Positions 15,553 through 22,789 of a stretch of 34,242 nucleotides of DNA are shown one piece after another; positions within the stretch are counted from its first letter, which is position 1; each line of letters starts with the position of its first letter. Origin of the DNA: Lysinibacillus sp. (GTDB taxonomy: Bacteria > Bacillota > Bacilli > Bacillales_A > Planococcaceae); the NCBI GenBank assembly GCA_031181585.1, contig JAPSKP010000031.1:1-34242 (forward strand), written 5' to 3'. The position numbers were made by a program, and so were the translations under genes. The notes below the pieces were generated by a model. It saw only the letters and a program-made list of their open reading frames with translations. It ran no database searches and had not been told where the DNA came from.

Positions 15553-16092
15553 TCATATCTTCCCTTCTCTAATCTGCCCAATCAGCTTATCCAGCCAATA
15601 AATAGAGTGCTCTGCTTTGGTCGACACATACCCGCCAAGAAACTCGATCAGTTTCTCATTATCTTTGTCTTTTTCAATCAGCTGTTCAAAACTTTTATAA
15701 TACTCCCACTTAGCCTTGGAGCTCTTTAATTTCTCTTCAAGGATAGCGACTGCTTTATCTTGATCTACATATTTGATGTTGGCTAAACCCACCAACATTT
15801 CACCGATCGAATCGGCCGTTTCAAACAATTTGTAGATTTTTTTCGGCAGCTCTTCCCGGCCTTTAGCTGTGATTTCAAATATTTGTTTATCCGGCCGATG
15901 TTCTTCTTTAATTATTTCGACTGTTGCAATTAAGCCCTGTTTCGCTAATGAATCGAAATGGTAGTACAGCTTGCTTTCTGTCAATCCAGCTAGCTGATCA
16001 AATGGAATAGGCTCTGAAAGCTGCTTTTTTATTTTATAAGGATAATTCTTACCCTCCATCAGTTTGGTTAATATAAATATTTGAATGGTCAT
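15553..16092 (-). CDS. PadR-family transcriptional regulator
   Basis: Winged-helix regulator of 179 residues. The N-terminal domain (1-85) has IFILTKLMEGKNYPYKIKKQ, the recognition helix LTESKLYYHFDSLAKQGLI and the wing HRPDKQIFEITAKGREEL. The C-terminal half (about 90-179) is a helical dimerisation domain rich in Lys and Glu. The ATG at 16092 has AAGGAG at good spacing. It is downstream of the P450 gene but separated from it by a perfect terminator, so it has its own promoter. It is a candidate regulator of the P450 or of the permease. Confidence 0.85.
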   Translation of the reverse strand: MTIQIFILTKLMEGKNYPYKIKKQLSEPIPFDQLAGLTESKLYYHFDSLAKQGLIATVEIIKEEHRPDKQIFEITAKGREELPKKIYKLFETADSIGEMLVGLANIKYVDQDKAVAILEEKLKSSKAKWEYYKSFEQLIEKDKDNEKLIEFLGGYVSTKAEHSIYWLDKLIGQIREGKI

Positions 16093-16180
16093 TCTTTATG
16101 CTCCTTCAAGAGAATTACCCTTATTTTAGCAAAATGAAGCTGGCATTTCAGCCTCATCCTTTACCTCTCCAATATTAAAA

Positions 16181-16217
16181 CTCCCTTAAAGCAGTCAGTG
16201 TGCCTGCTTTAAGGGAG
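16181..16217 (-). terminator. Terminator of the P450 gene
   Basis: CTCCCTTAAAGCAG (16181-16194) and CTGCTTTAAGGGAG (16204-16217) form 14 perfect pairs with a 9-nt loop. On the minus strand it is followed by TTTTAATATT. It starts 10 bp after the P450 stop. Confidence 0.88.
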
Positions 16218-16227
16218 CCTTTATTCC

Positions 16228-17460
16228 TTACTTATACACGTTCATCGGCAGATTCGTTAAAGACTGGCCAGTGGCTGATGCCGTTAAATTCTTTTCTAAT
16301 TCAAACCCTTCCACTGGTTCGATGCTGGAGAACTTCTTCACGAAGGTCTCCAGTGCTATTTTCATTTCCAGGCGTGCCAGAGGTGCACCCAAACAGAAAT
16401 GCGGGCCATTTCCGAATGTTAGATGCTTTTTATTGTTAGGACGATGTATGTTTATAGAAAAAGGATCATCAAACATCCGATGGTCCATATTGCATGCACT
16501 CATCCAGGCAATAACGACATCCCCTTCTTTTAACTCAACGCCCAATAAATTGTTATCCTTTTTCACAGTTCGGTCTCTTCTCGACATATGAAAACGATAG
16601 CGGAGCATTTCTTCAACTGCATTTGGCACTAATTCCAGGTCATTACGCAGTTCTCCATATAAAGACTCATCATCATAAAGCAATGAATAAAACGTATTGG
16701 CAATCGCATGACTGGTTGTTTCCACTCCTGCGCCTAAAAGCAGCATGGTCACCTGCACAATTTCATTATCGGTAAACTTTTCACCATCTACTTCAGCTTG
16801 AATTAAATCAGAGATAATATCATCCGAAAGGTTCGACCGCTTTTGAACAACAATCGGATAGAGATATTGGAAATATTCTTTCGCAGCATTCTGTTTTTGA
16901 AGCTCTATGTCTTCCAGTCTCTCTTTATCGTAAGGCTGGAAAAGGATATCCACCCATTCTTTGAATTGAGCTCTGTCCTGTATCGGCACGCCGAATAAAT
17001 CTGCAATAACCATACTTGGCAGCGGGGCTGCTAAAGCCTCAACAATATTAATTTCATTATTATCCTGGATGTTTTCTACCAGCTCCTCGGCAATCTGCTT
17101 GATGCGCGGCTCCCAATTCTTTAAACTGCGGGGAGTAAAAGCTGCTGCTAACAAGGAACGCCCTTTCCGATGATCCGGCGGATCTACAAGTGTAAGATTT
17201 GTTAAAGGCGACGCTTTCTCATGCTTGTCATTTGCCCCAACAAATATCGTTGTTCTCGGTCCGGCACTTGAAAAAAATTCATAGTTGCCCAGCACCTGTT
17301 TCACACCCTCATAGGTAAACACATTCCATGTATTCGTTTGTTCATGATAATACACGGGATGATGGTGAAGCATGTCCTTATACCACTCAATAGGAAAAAA
17401 CTCTTCTGCACGTGACTTAAAATTAGTAATCTCATTTACGGGAATGACTTCTTTCAACAT
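16228..17460 (-). CDS. Cytochrome P450 (CYP109-like bacterial class)
   Basis: Soluble heme monooxygenase of 410 residues, full length for a bacterial P450. It has the I-helix oxygen-activation motif AGVETTS (244-250), the ExxR motif EEMLR (283-287), and the heme loop FGNGPHFCLGAPLA with proximal Cys356. LVDPPDHRKGR (91-101) is the helix-C region typical of the CYP107/109 type. AAGGAGG lies 12 nt before the ATG at 17460. No ferredoxin or reductase gene is adjacent, so electrons must come from elsewhere. An inverted repeat lies in its probable promoter. The substrate is unknown; CYP109 enzymes oxidise fatty acids, steroids and terpenoids. Confidence 0.9.
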   Translation of the reverse strand: MLKEVIPVNEITNFKSRAEEFFPIEWYKDMLHHHPVYYHEQTNTWNVFTYEGVKQVLGNYEFFSSAGPRTTIFVGANDKHEKASPLTNLTLVDPPDHRKGRSLLAAAFTPRSLKNWEPRIKQIAEELVENIQDNNEINIVEALAAPLPSMVIADLFGVPIQDRAQFKEWVDILFQPYDKERLEDIELQKQNAAKEYFQYLYPIVVQKRSNLSDDIISDLIQAEVDGEKFTDNEIVQVTMLLLGAGVETTSHAIANTFYSLLYDDESLYGELRNDLELVPNAVEEMLRYRFHMSRRDRTVKKDNNLLGVELKEGDVVIAWMSACNMDHRMFDDPFSINIHRPNNKKHLTFGNGPHFCLGAPLARLEMKIALETFVKKFSSIEPVEGFELEKNLTASATGQSLTNLPMNVYK

Positions 17461-17532
17461 ACTATTTCTTTTCCTCCTTTAAGATGATGGGGATTCACTG
17501 GGCTGCACCAAAATAAGATTTAATAATCTACT

Positions 17533-17548
17533 AAGGTAAATGTACCTT
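17533..17548. promoter_or_regulatory. Inverted repeat before the P450 gene
   Basis: AAGGTA (17533-17538) and TACCTT (17543-17548) form a perfect repeat around AATG, 73 bp upstream of the P450 start. It is a likely operator; PadR is one candidate because its gene is next to P450, but the sequence is not the classic ATGT/ACAT PadR site alone. Confidence 0.4.
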
Positions 17549-18007
17549 CCGTTATTACATTACTCTAAACAAAGTAGTTTAAAAAGAGTAATTTCGGCTA
17601 AAGATTTCCATTTTTTTATTTGAGGGGAATTTTATATATAGTCCATGTAACCTACATATAGGGAGAGGTTTTTTCAGAAAACATGCGTATAAGCAGCCTC
17701 CCTATGCTGTTTATACGAAGTCTGCAACTCATAGATAGGTACCTTTTTAATTCACTGCCTAAATATAGTATGACAAGTGGCATATCCAGAAAAAAACACA
17801 TGGGAATTTTGGTTTTTTAGTGATTAGTCATATGTTAAGGAATAAATATAGAGATGAGTCCCTTGTTAAATAAGATTTAAAAGGAGGCCACGTCATGATT
17901 ATCAAGGGGATTCGGCACAGATAATTAACAGGGGCAGGGCAACCATGCTCCGGAAAGAATTTGATCTGCGACATAGTAACGATGATTAGATAATACGGAG
18001 GTAAAAA
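17549..18007. other. Long intergenic stretch with folded RNA candidate and a leader ORF
   Basis: Contains a 10-bp hairpin GTATAAGCAG/CTGTTTATAC (17687-17696, 17707-17716) whose loop is complementary to ATAGGGAG at 17658-17665. A nine-codon ORF MIIKGIRHR (17895-17924) is preceded by a full AAGGAGG. Another frame through 17893-17990 ends in MLRKEFDLRHSNDD and could be the tail of a lost gene. The hydrolase gene starts 83 bp after the small ORF, so the latter may be a leader peptide. No recognised riboswitch is seen. Confidence 0.4.
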
Positions 18008-18850
18008 ATGACTGAACGAATTCTGAAAATAAATAATGTGGATATATGTACAGAAAGCTTTGGAAATGCTAAGGATCCAGCTATCCTTTTGATTATGGGC
18101 GCAATGACTTCACTGGACTGGTGGGATGAGGAATTCTGTCTCCGCCTTGCTGATAAGGGTAGATTTGTGATTCGATACGATCATCGGGATCTGGGACGAT
18201 CGACCACTTATGAACCTGGTACTTCAAATTATACAATAACGGACTTGGCTGACGATGCGGCCGGTGTACTGGATGCTTATCATATAGAACAGGCACATAT
18301 CGTTGGCATGTCCATGGGCGGCCTAACTGGCCAGATACTTGCCTTAAGATATCCGGACCGTGTACTGACGCTTACGCTGATTGCATCAAGTGTGTTCGGG
18401 ACTGAGATGGAAAAGCTGCCTCCAATGGATCAGAACATACTGGATTACCACGCGAAGAGTGCTTCTATCAATTGGTCGGATCGGGATGCTGCAATTGCTT
18501 TTCTTGCGGGCGGCTGGAAAACTTTAGCCGGCTCCAAACCTTTCGAGCAGGAAAGAATATATAAACTTGCTTCAAGGGAAGCAGACCGCGCCAAACATCT
18601 GCCGAGCAGATTTAACCATGCCATGCTGCAAGGTGGAGACGTATATTTCGATAGAATGGATGAGATCAGTGTACCGGTGCTCATTATTCATGGCACAGAA
18701 GACCCAGCTCTCCCATACGAGCACGGGCTTGCTCTTAAGAAAGCCATCCCTCATTCTGAATTAGTGACACTTGATGGAACTGGGCATGAGATTCATAGTG
18801 AAGACTGGAATCAGATTATAGATTCTGTTATAAAGCTTAGTGCGAGATAA
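18008..18850 (+). CDS. Alpha/beta-fold hydrolase
   Basis: Soluble serine hydrolase of 280 residues with the complete triad Ser102 in the elbow GMSMGG, Asp232 in HGTEDPALPY and His260 in GTGHEIH. The oxyanion region is MGAMTSLDWWDEEF, and FVIRYDHRDLGRST is the strand 4 signature seen in esterases such as aclacinomycin methylesterase and related lactonases. A cap domain lies at about 130-205. CGGAGGT precedes the ATG at 18008. It is divergent from P450; a joint pathway is possible but unproven. Confidence 0.85.
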   Translation: MTERILKINNVDICTESFGNAKDPAILLIMGAMTSLDWWDEEFCLRLADKGRFVIRYDHRDLGRSTTYEPGTSNYTITDLADDAAGVLDAYHIEQAHIVGMSMGGLTGQILALRYPDRVLTLTLIASSVFGTEMEKLPPMDQNILDYHAKSASINWSDRDAAIAFLAGGWKTLAGSKPFEQERIYKLASREADRAKHLPSRFNHAMLQGGDVYFDRMDEISVPVLIIHGTEDPALPYEHGLALKKAIPHSELVTLDGTGHEIHSEDWNQIIDSVIKLSAR

Positions 18851-18935
18851 GAAGAATAAGTGGAAAGAAAATACACCTTCACGCAAGAAGTCTTGGTTTA
18901 GTTGTATTGAATTGTTTTTTTAAAGGAAAGTTCAA

Positions 18936-18980
18936 AGCCCAATTTCTTAATGTTATGAGCGGGAAATTGGGCTGCTTTTA
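18936..18980 (+). terminator. Terminator of the hydrolase gene
   Basis: AGCCCAATTTC (18936-18946) pairs with GAAATTGGGCT (18963-18973), followed by GCTTTTAC. The stem is 11 bp with a 16-nt loop. Confidence 0.75.
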
Positions 18981-19312
18981 CTTCAGAATTACGGCATTAA
19001 AATAAAGCAGCCATTGTGATAAGTGCAATTGTTTAAAAATTTTAGATTACACTATATCAGAAAAGGGCTAAAGCCTATACAGCAATATTGCCCCTTCACA
19101 AAGAAAAAACGCATTTCTAATTTCAAAAAGCGCCCGTTTGTTGAAGTTCTTAATTACTATGTCTTATTGAACTAAAGCACCCTTTAGCTTAAGTATAATT
19201 CTTTCACAATCTTGTATTAATAAAATAGAGGCTGCTACAGTTAGCAACCCTAATGTATATTATCGTATTCTTTGTTCTAAAGTTTATATTATTTATCTCC
19301 CCAAAATTTTAA
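18981..19312. other. Gene-free convergent stretch with the dinB-side terminator
   Basis: No supported ORF. On the minus strand GGTTGCTA (19249-19242), loop ACTG and TAGCAGCC (19237-19230), then TCTATTTTATT, form an 8-bp terminator for the DinB-fold gene at 19313-19816. Confidence 0.6.
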
Positions 19313-19816
19313 TTACATTTTAGGAGCTTCCCTTCCTGTCATAGCCCATTCCTCTTTTGATGGACCATAAAGACCAGGGACGGTTAAACCTGCTTGTCGC
19401 ATCAAAATGGTCATTTGTCCTCGATGGTGAATTTGATGTTGAATCAAAAAAGTTAACAGTTCTAGATTGGACAATCTCTGCCCAAAAACATCTTGTACAT
19501 CACTAAGATTTTTGTCACTCCAATGATTTTTTACTGCTTGCGAAAAAGCATTCCTTGCTTGTTGATAGCTATCAGAGATGAATTTTGCTGAGGTTGGCAC
19601 AGGATAATCTTTTGTAGGTGCGTCAAGGGTAAGGTCAGTTCGAGATGAGATAACACCAATCGCTGTTACAGTATGCCAAGCTATTCTTCCTAATGTCCAA
19701 TTTTGAGATGTAACTTCTTGGGATAAGGACTCATCTGTAAGTTGATTAAGAATTTTCTGAGTGGCATCTGCTTCAAAATTCCATAATTTAAAGAAACCAT
19801 CTAATGTTTGAAACAT
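19313..19816 (-). CDS. DinB-family protein
   Basis: Four-helix-bundle metal-binding protein of the DinB/YfiT superfamily, about 167 residues. Metal-ligand histidines are likely those in GRIAWHT (after strand 1) and HQIHHRGQMTILMRQAG near the C-terminus. Relatives are bacillithiol- or mycothiol-dependent S-transferases and damage-induced proteins, so thiol transfer is possible. The frame opens at a GTG at 19831, but GAGGAGG overlaps that region. The ATG at 19816 (MFQTLDGFF), 6 nt after AGGAGG, is the natural start. Monocistronic, with a terminator downstream. Confidence 0.82.
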   Translation of the reverse strand: MFQTLDGFFKLWNFEADATQKILNQLTDESLSQEVTSQNWTLGRIAWHTVTAIGVISSRTDLTLDAPTKDYPVPTSAKFISDSYQQARNAFSQAVKNHWSDKNLSDVQDVFGQRLSNLELLTFLIQHQIHHRGQMTILMRQAGLTVPGLYGPSKEEWAMTGREAPKM

Positions 19817-19831
19817 ATTCATCCTCCTCAC

Positions 19832-20231
19832 TTGAATACTTCATAAATATATTCTGCATAGACTAAAAATTATCCCTTAATTTAACAAAAGATAATAAAT
19901 CCGAAAGAAAAATCTACTTTAATAGCACTCTTGAAGAACTAACCTCTCTCAATAAAAGAAGAGAAAACACCGTATTGCACATGTTTTCTTAGAATTTCAT
20001 AGTTATTTACCTATCGGTAAATGTCTTTATAGCTGGAGGATCATCACTCGAAAGGATATATTTGGACAAAGCGAAGAAAAAGAGCTACAACCCATTAACC
20101 ATTTTCTTACATAAAATGGCGGGTGAGTAAAAATAAGATTGCACTGGTGGATGTCCACACTCATCACCCCTCCCATGTCTCACAGAGTCTTCGCTCTCAA
20201 ATTCCTGTCCAACCTTTCCATGAAGTGGATG
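19832..20231. other. Intergenic stretch with hairpins and an operator-like repeat
   Basis: No supported gene. It contains AGAAAACA/TGTTTTCT (19962-19969, 19982-19989), followed by T-rich sequence on the minus strand and probably a terminator. It also contains ATTTACC-TATC-GGTAAAT (20005-20022), a perfect TetR-like operator dyad with no gene directly beside it, and CCATTTT/AAAATGG (20099-20105, 20113-20119). Short frames here may be remnants. Confidence 0.4.
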
Positions 20232-20624
20232 TCAGCCATGATGGCCAGATTTCTCATCAAATACGTGGTTATTAAGATACTTATGGAAGAACCATTCCCC
20301 TAAGCCAATCACGACAGCAGACAATAGTGCTGCACTAAGAAGATTATTGTCACCTACAAAAATATCTTCTCCCATAAAGTAAACAATTGCAAAAGTTAAA
20401 ATCGCATCGGCTAGAGTGGCAATTATGTTTCTTTTTGTATAATCGGAATCATCCCCAGCATGACGGAAAATTAATAAATCACCAAGGATATATGCCAGAG
20501 CAGTTAGTATGATGCTAATCCACAGAGTATCACTGAATTCCCCACCAAATATCCCAGTAAGAATAATTCCTAATACGACTGTAATCATCACCAGTTTAAT
20601 AATGAAAGCTTTAACGTGTTCCAA
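20232..20624 (-). CDS. DUF2512 (YndM-like) small membrane protein
   Basis: About 130 residues with four hydrophobic segments (KAFIIKLVMITVVLGIILTG, ISIILTALAYILGDLLIF, ATLADAILTFAIVYFM, LSAALLSAVVIGLGEWFF) and a hydrophilic tail ending EKSGHHG. This pattern, with the central ALAYILGDL block, fits the DUF2512/YndM family of Bacillus, whose function is unknown. The frame is open to 20729. However, AAGGAGG stands 7 nt before a TTG at 20624, giving MEHVKAF, and this is taken as the start. Confidence 0.8.
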   Translation of the reverse strand: MEHVKAFIIKLVMITVVLGIILTGIFGGEFSDTLWISIILTALAYILGDLLIFRHAGDDSDYTKRNIIATLADAILTFAIVYFMGEDIFVGDNNLLSAALLSAVVIGLGEWFFHKYLNNHVFDEKSGHHG

Positions 20625-20721
20625 TATGATTCCTCCTTTTGTTTGGTACAGATATATACCCAGGAGGTTAGGTCTTAAACTTTTAATTATCCCCCATAAT
20701 TTCAATACTAAGTATTTGTTT

Positions 20722-20862
20722 TTATTCAACTAAACGGACCCTATATAAAAAGAACGGCTGTATGGCAGCCGTTCTTCTAATGTCTCTTCTAATTACTTCA
20801 GCATTCGGTAAGTAATCTAGCGTACCCTTTACATTTTGATAATCCATTTTCTTCATTTTCAT
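20722..20862 (-). CDS. Short basic ORF with a terminator inside its coding region
   Basis: 46 codons, MKMKKMDYQNVKGTLDYLPN then AEVIRRDIRRTAAIQPFFLY and RVRLVE. GGAGG lies just before two possible ATGs (20862; 20856 has the better 8-nt spacing). An 11-bp intrinsic terminator (20750-20776) lies within codons about 29-38, and its T run falls on codons 38-41, before the stop. Most transcripts would thus end without a stop codon. No homologue is recognised. It may be a genuine tmRNA-controlled gene of the ArfA/BrfA kind, or a chance extension of a shorter leader ORF. Confidence 0.45.
   Translation of the reverse strand: MKMKKMDYQNVKGTLDYLPNAEVIRRDIRRTAAIQPFFLYRVRLVE
20740..20776 (-). terminator. 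Strong terminator inside the short ORF
   Basis: On the minus strand AAGAACGGCTG (20776-20766) pairs perfectly with CAGCCGTTCTT (20760-20750) over a 5-nt loop, then TTTATATAG. Confidence 0.85.
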
Positions 20863-20880
20863 TACCTCCAAAGTTCTTTT

Positions 20881-20934
20881 AAAAAATAAAAAACCGCACT
20901 TGATGTAAGTTTTAAACTTAATCAAATCCGGTTT
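20881..20934 (-). terminator. Terminator or attenuator just upstream of the short ORF
   Basis: On the minus strand AAACCG (20934-20929) begins a long imperfect stem closed by CGGTTT (20896-20891), with inner pairs TTTGAT/ATCAA and AAGTTT/AAACTT. It is followed at once by TTTATTTTTT. The T run ends only about 12 nt before the GGAGG of the short ORF. It could end the upstream small gene or attenuate the short ORF. Confidence 0.65.
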
Positions 20935-20943
20935 AATGATAAA

Positions 20944-20987
20944 TAGCCTTCCTATTTACGATTTTTATAAATCGAATAGCAAGGCTA
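20944..20987. repeat. Long inverted repeat (hairpin) overlapping a 29-codon ORF
   Basis: TAGCCTT, CTATT and CGATTT (20944-20964) pair with AAATCG, AATAG and AAGGCTA (20969-20987). This gives 18 pairs with small mismatches and a 4-nt loop TTAT. It has no long T run on either side. Confidence 0.6.
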
Positions 20988-21054
20988 GAAGATATGATGT
21001 TGTAGTTGTGAGAACGAGAAAGTCATCTTCATTATTGAACGCATATTTACTCAT
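20965..21054 (-). CDS. Small ORF, 29 codons, unrecognised
   Basis: Reads MSKYAFNNEDDFLVLTTTTS then YLLALLFDL: an acidic, Asn-rich start and a hydrophobic C-terminus. A sigma-A-like pair TTGAAA-17-TACATT lies just upstream on the minus strand (near 21100-21072). The ribosome binding site is weak (GGAA 7 nt before the ATG). Its last codons lie in the hairpin at 20944-20987. Possibly a real small membrane-associated peptide; evidence is limited. Confidence 0.35.
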   Translation of the reverse strand: MSKYAFNNEDDFLVLTTTTSYLLALLFDL

Positions 21055-21507
21055 TCCTAATTTCCATTAAATGTATCATAATGCAATTTGAATTTCAAGA
21101 AACTTTCTTCAACTATACTTCCTCGTTTGTTCAATAAGAAAATGATGGATGACCACCCTTTGCAGCTGCACAGCCAGTTCTTTATGTCCTAAACAAGGGG
21201 GATTCTATCAAGTTGTGGTAATCGGTTGTCTTCATCCAATAAAGGTCCATACTTATTCTCCAGATTTAACGGCATTATCTCACCCTTTATCCTAAACACC
21301 CAGTTTAGGTCGACCAAAGCTAAACAACTCATGGGGTGGCGGATTGGATTTGAATACCTGGATATTTAGTAACTTCCCTTTTTTTACTATTACAATGCAA
21401 ACCTTGGGTCACTAGCTCTTTTCTATTATTTCATTATTCTTTTATTTATATTTTTTCAGGCTTCAATACTCTCTGATATATTTTAGGGTTATTAAACACC
21501 AATTATC
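21055..21507. other. Intergenic stretch with one plausible 28-codon ORF
   Basis: The minus-strand ORF at 21189-21275 reads MPLNLENKYGPLLDEDNRLP then QLDRIPLV and has AAAGGGTGAG just before its ATG. It resembles the N-terminus of something larger that stops early, and may be a gene remnant. Nothing else coding is seen; no clear terminator follows the SDR gene on the right. Confidence 0.35.
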
Positions 21508-22263
21508 TTAAATTTGTAATACTCCTCCATCTACCAAAATTTCACTACCATTAATGTAACTGCTATCTTCAGATGCCAAGAATACAGCAACATTGGCCAC
21601 CTCACGAGTATCACCCACTCGACCTCTCGGAATAGTAGAAGCAACCGATGCTTTAAATTGTTCAGCTATTTCTTGATTCCCGATTCCACCTATTGATAAA
21701 AATCCTGGTGTTTCTGTGGCCCCTGGGCTCAAAACATTAACTCGTATGTTTAATTCATTCAACTCATGAATCCAACTTCTTGCGAAACTACGGAGTGCTG
21801 CCTTTGAAGCACTGTAAACACTTAAAGCGGGTGTTCCTTTTGATGCCATAATAGAACCTATAAGAATTATTGATCCTCCCAACCTAAACAAAGGTAATGC
21901 TTTTTGCACGCTGAATAGAGCACCTTTAACATTAATATCAAAAATTTTATAGTAATGTTCTTCAGTAATGTCTTCCAAGGATGCCCAATTTCCAATACCC
22001 GCATTTACTACAAGAATATCAATTTGGGTTACTTGCTTCTGTAATATTCTGTATAAATTCTCAAGATCCTGAATATTAGAGACATCCCCTTGGATACCGG
22101 TGATATCTTTTCCTATTTTATTCACTGCCAAATCGAGCTCACTCTGACGGCGACCAGTTATAAAAACCTTTGCTCCTTCTTCAACAAATCGCTCTGCTGT
22201 AGCTAAGCCAATTCCGCTAGAGCCACCAGTAATTACTGCTACTTTTCCATCAAGTTTCCCCAT
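21508..22263 (-). CDS. SDR-family NAD(P)-dependent oxidoreductase
   Basis: Classical short-chain dehydrogenase of 251 residues. It has the cofactor motif TGGSSGIG (12-19), TGRR (36-39, where Arg favours NADPH), NAG (87-89), and catalytic Asn111, Ser137, Tyr150 and Lys154 (YSASK). The C-terminus SYINGSEILVDGGVLQI is usual for the family. GGAGT precedes the ATG at 22263. Monocistronic in appearance. The substrate cannot be told; the sequence is not specifically FabG. Confidence 0.88.
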   Translation of the reverse strand: MGKLDGKVAVITGGSSGIGLATAERFVEEGAKVFITGRRQSELDLAVNKIGKDITGIQGDVSNIQDLENLYRILQKQVTQIDILVVNAGIGNWASLEDITEEHYYKIFDINVKGALFSVQKALPLFRLGGSIILIGSIMASKGTPALSVYSASKAALRSFARSWIHELNELNIRVNVLSPGATETPGFLSIGGIGNQEIAEQFKASVASTIPRGRVGDTREVANVAVFLASEDSSYINGSEILVDGGVLQI

Positions 22264-22385
22264 AATCCATACTCCCTGCTAGTAGTGAAATTTAAAATAT
22301 GCTCCTTAACAAAGTAAGTCTGCACTGCCCCGTAAAACTACGTTAAATAACATTTAGTATACTTTAAAATTGCATAATTATAGAC

Positions 22386-22559
22386 CTAGTATTTCAGATA
22401 ACAATTACATTTATTTTGATACTTTAAAATTAATTCATCCAGATGTTGACTCATATTTAATATTTCATAATCAGTAAGTTCTTTTTTAATTTCATATAAT
22501 GCGTTAAGTTGGGCCTTAATTTTATTTATCTCTTGTAAAAGCATTTGACAAATGTCCAT
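22386..22559 (-). CDS. Spo0E-family aspartyl-phosphate phosphatase
   Basis: 57-residue two-helix protein, MDICQMLLQEINKIKAQLNA then LYEIKKELTDYEILNMSQHL and DELILKYQNK. The SQxLD signature (Ser37-Asp41) is the hallmark of Spo0E-like phosphatases, which remove phosphate from Spo0A and delay sporulation. GAGGGAG is 4 nt before the ATG at 22559. It stands alone between two SDR genes. The Cys-rich tail CNCYLKY is unusual. It confirms a spore-forming host. Confidence 0.82.
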   Translation of the reverse strand: MDICQMLLQEINKIKAQLNALYEIKKELTDYEILNMSQHLDELILKYQNKCNCYLKY

Positions 22560-22789
22560 ATACTCCCTCGTTTATTAATGCATACTATCATTAAAATAAA
22601 TCAAGTATATCTCAGCTGTGCATGCAGTGAACATTGAACCATGTTCTTGGAATAAGATTTCTAGGTTATGCGTATCCGCTCAGATTTTTTGCTTTTGTGC
22701 TAAACTAAACCAGGTGGCATCATATTCATGAACATACATGATGAATTTTTCTATGAAGTTATTCACTAAACAAACACTTAATAAACATC

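Noticed and set aside
22560-22789. Short plus-strand ORF near 22729 (MNIHDEFFYEVIH)
   Set aside because: Too short, with no proper ribosome binding site or neighbours to support it.
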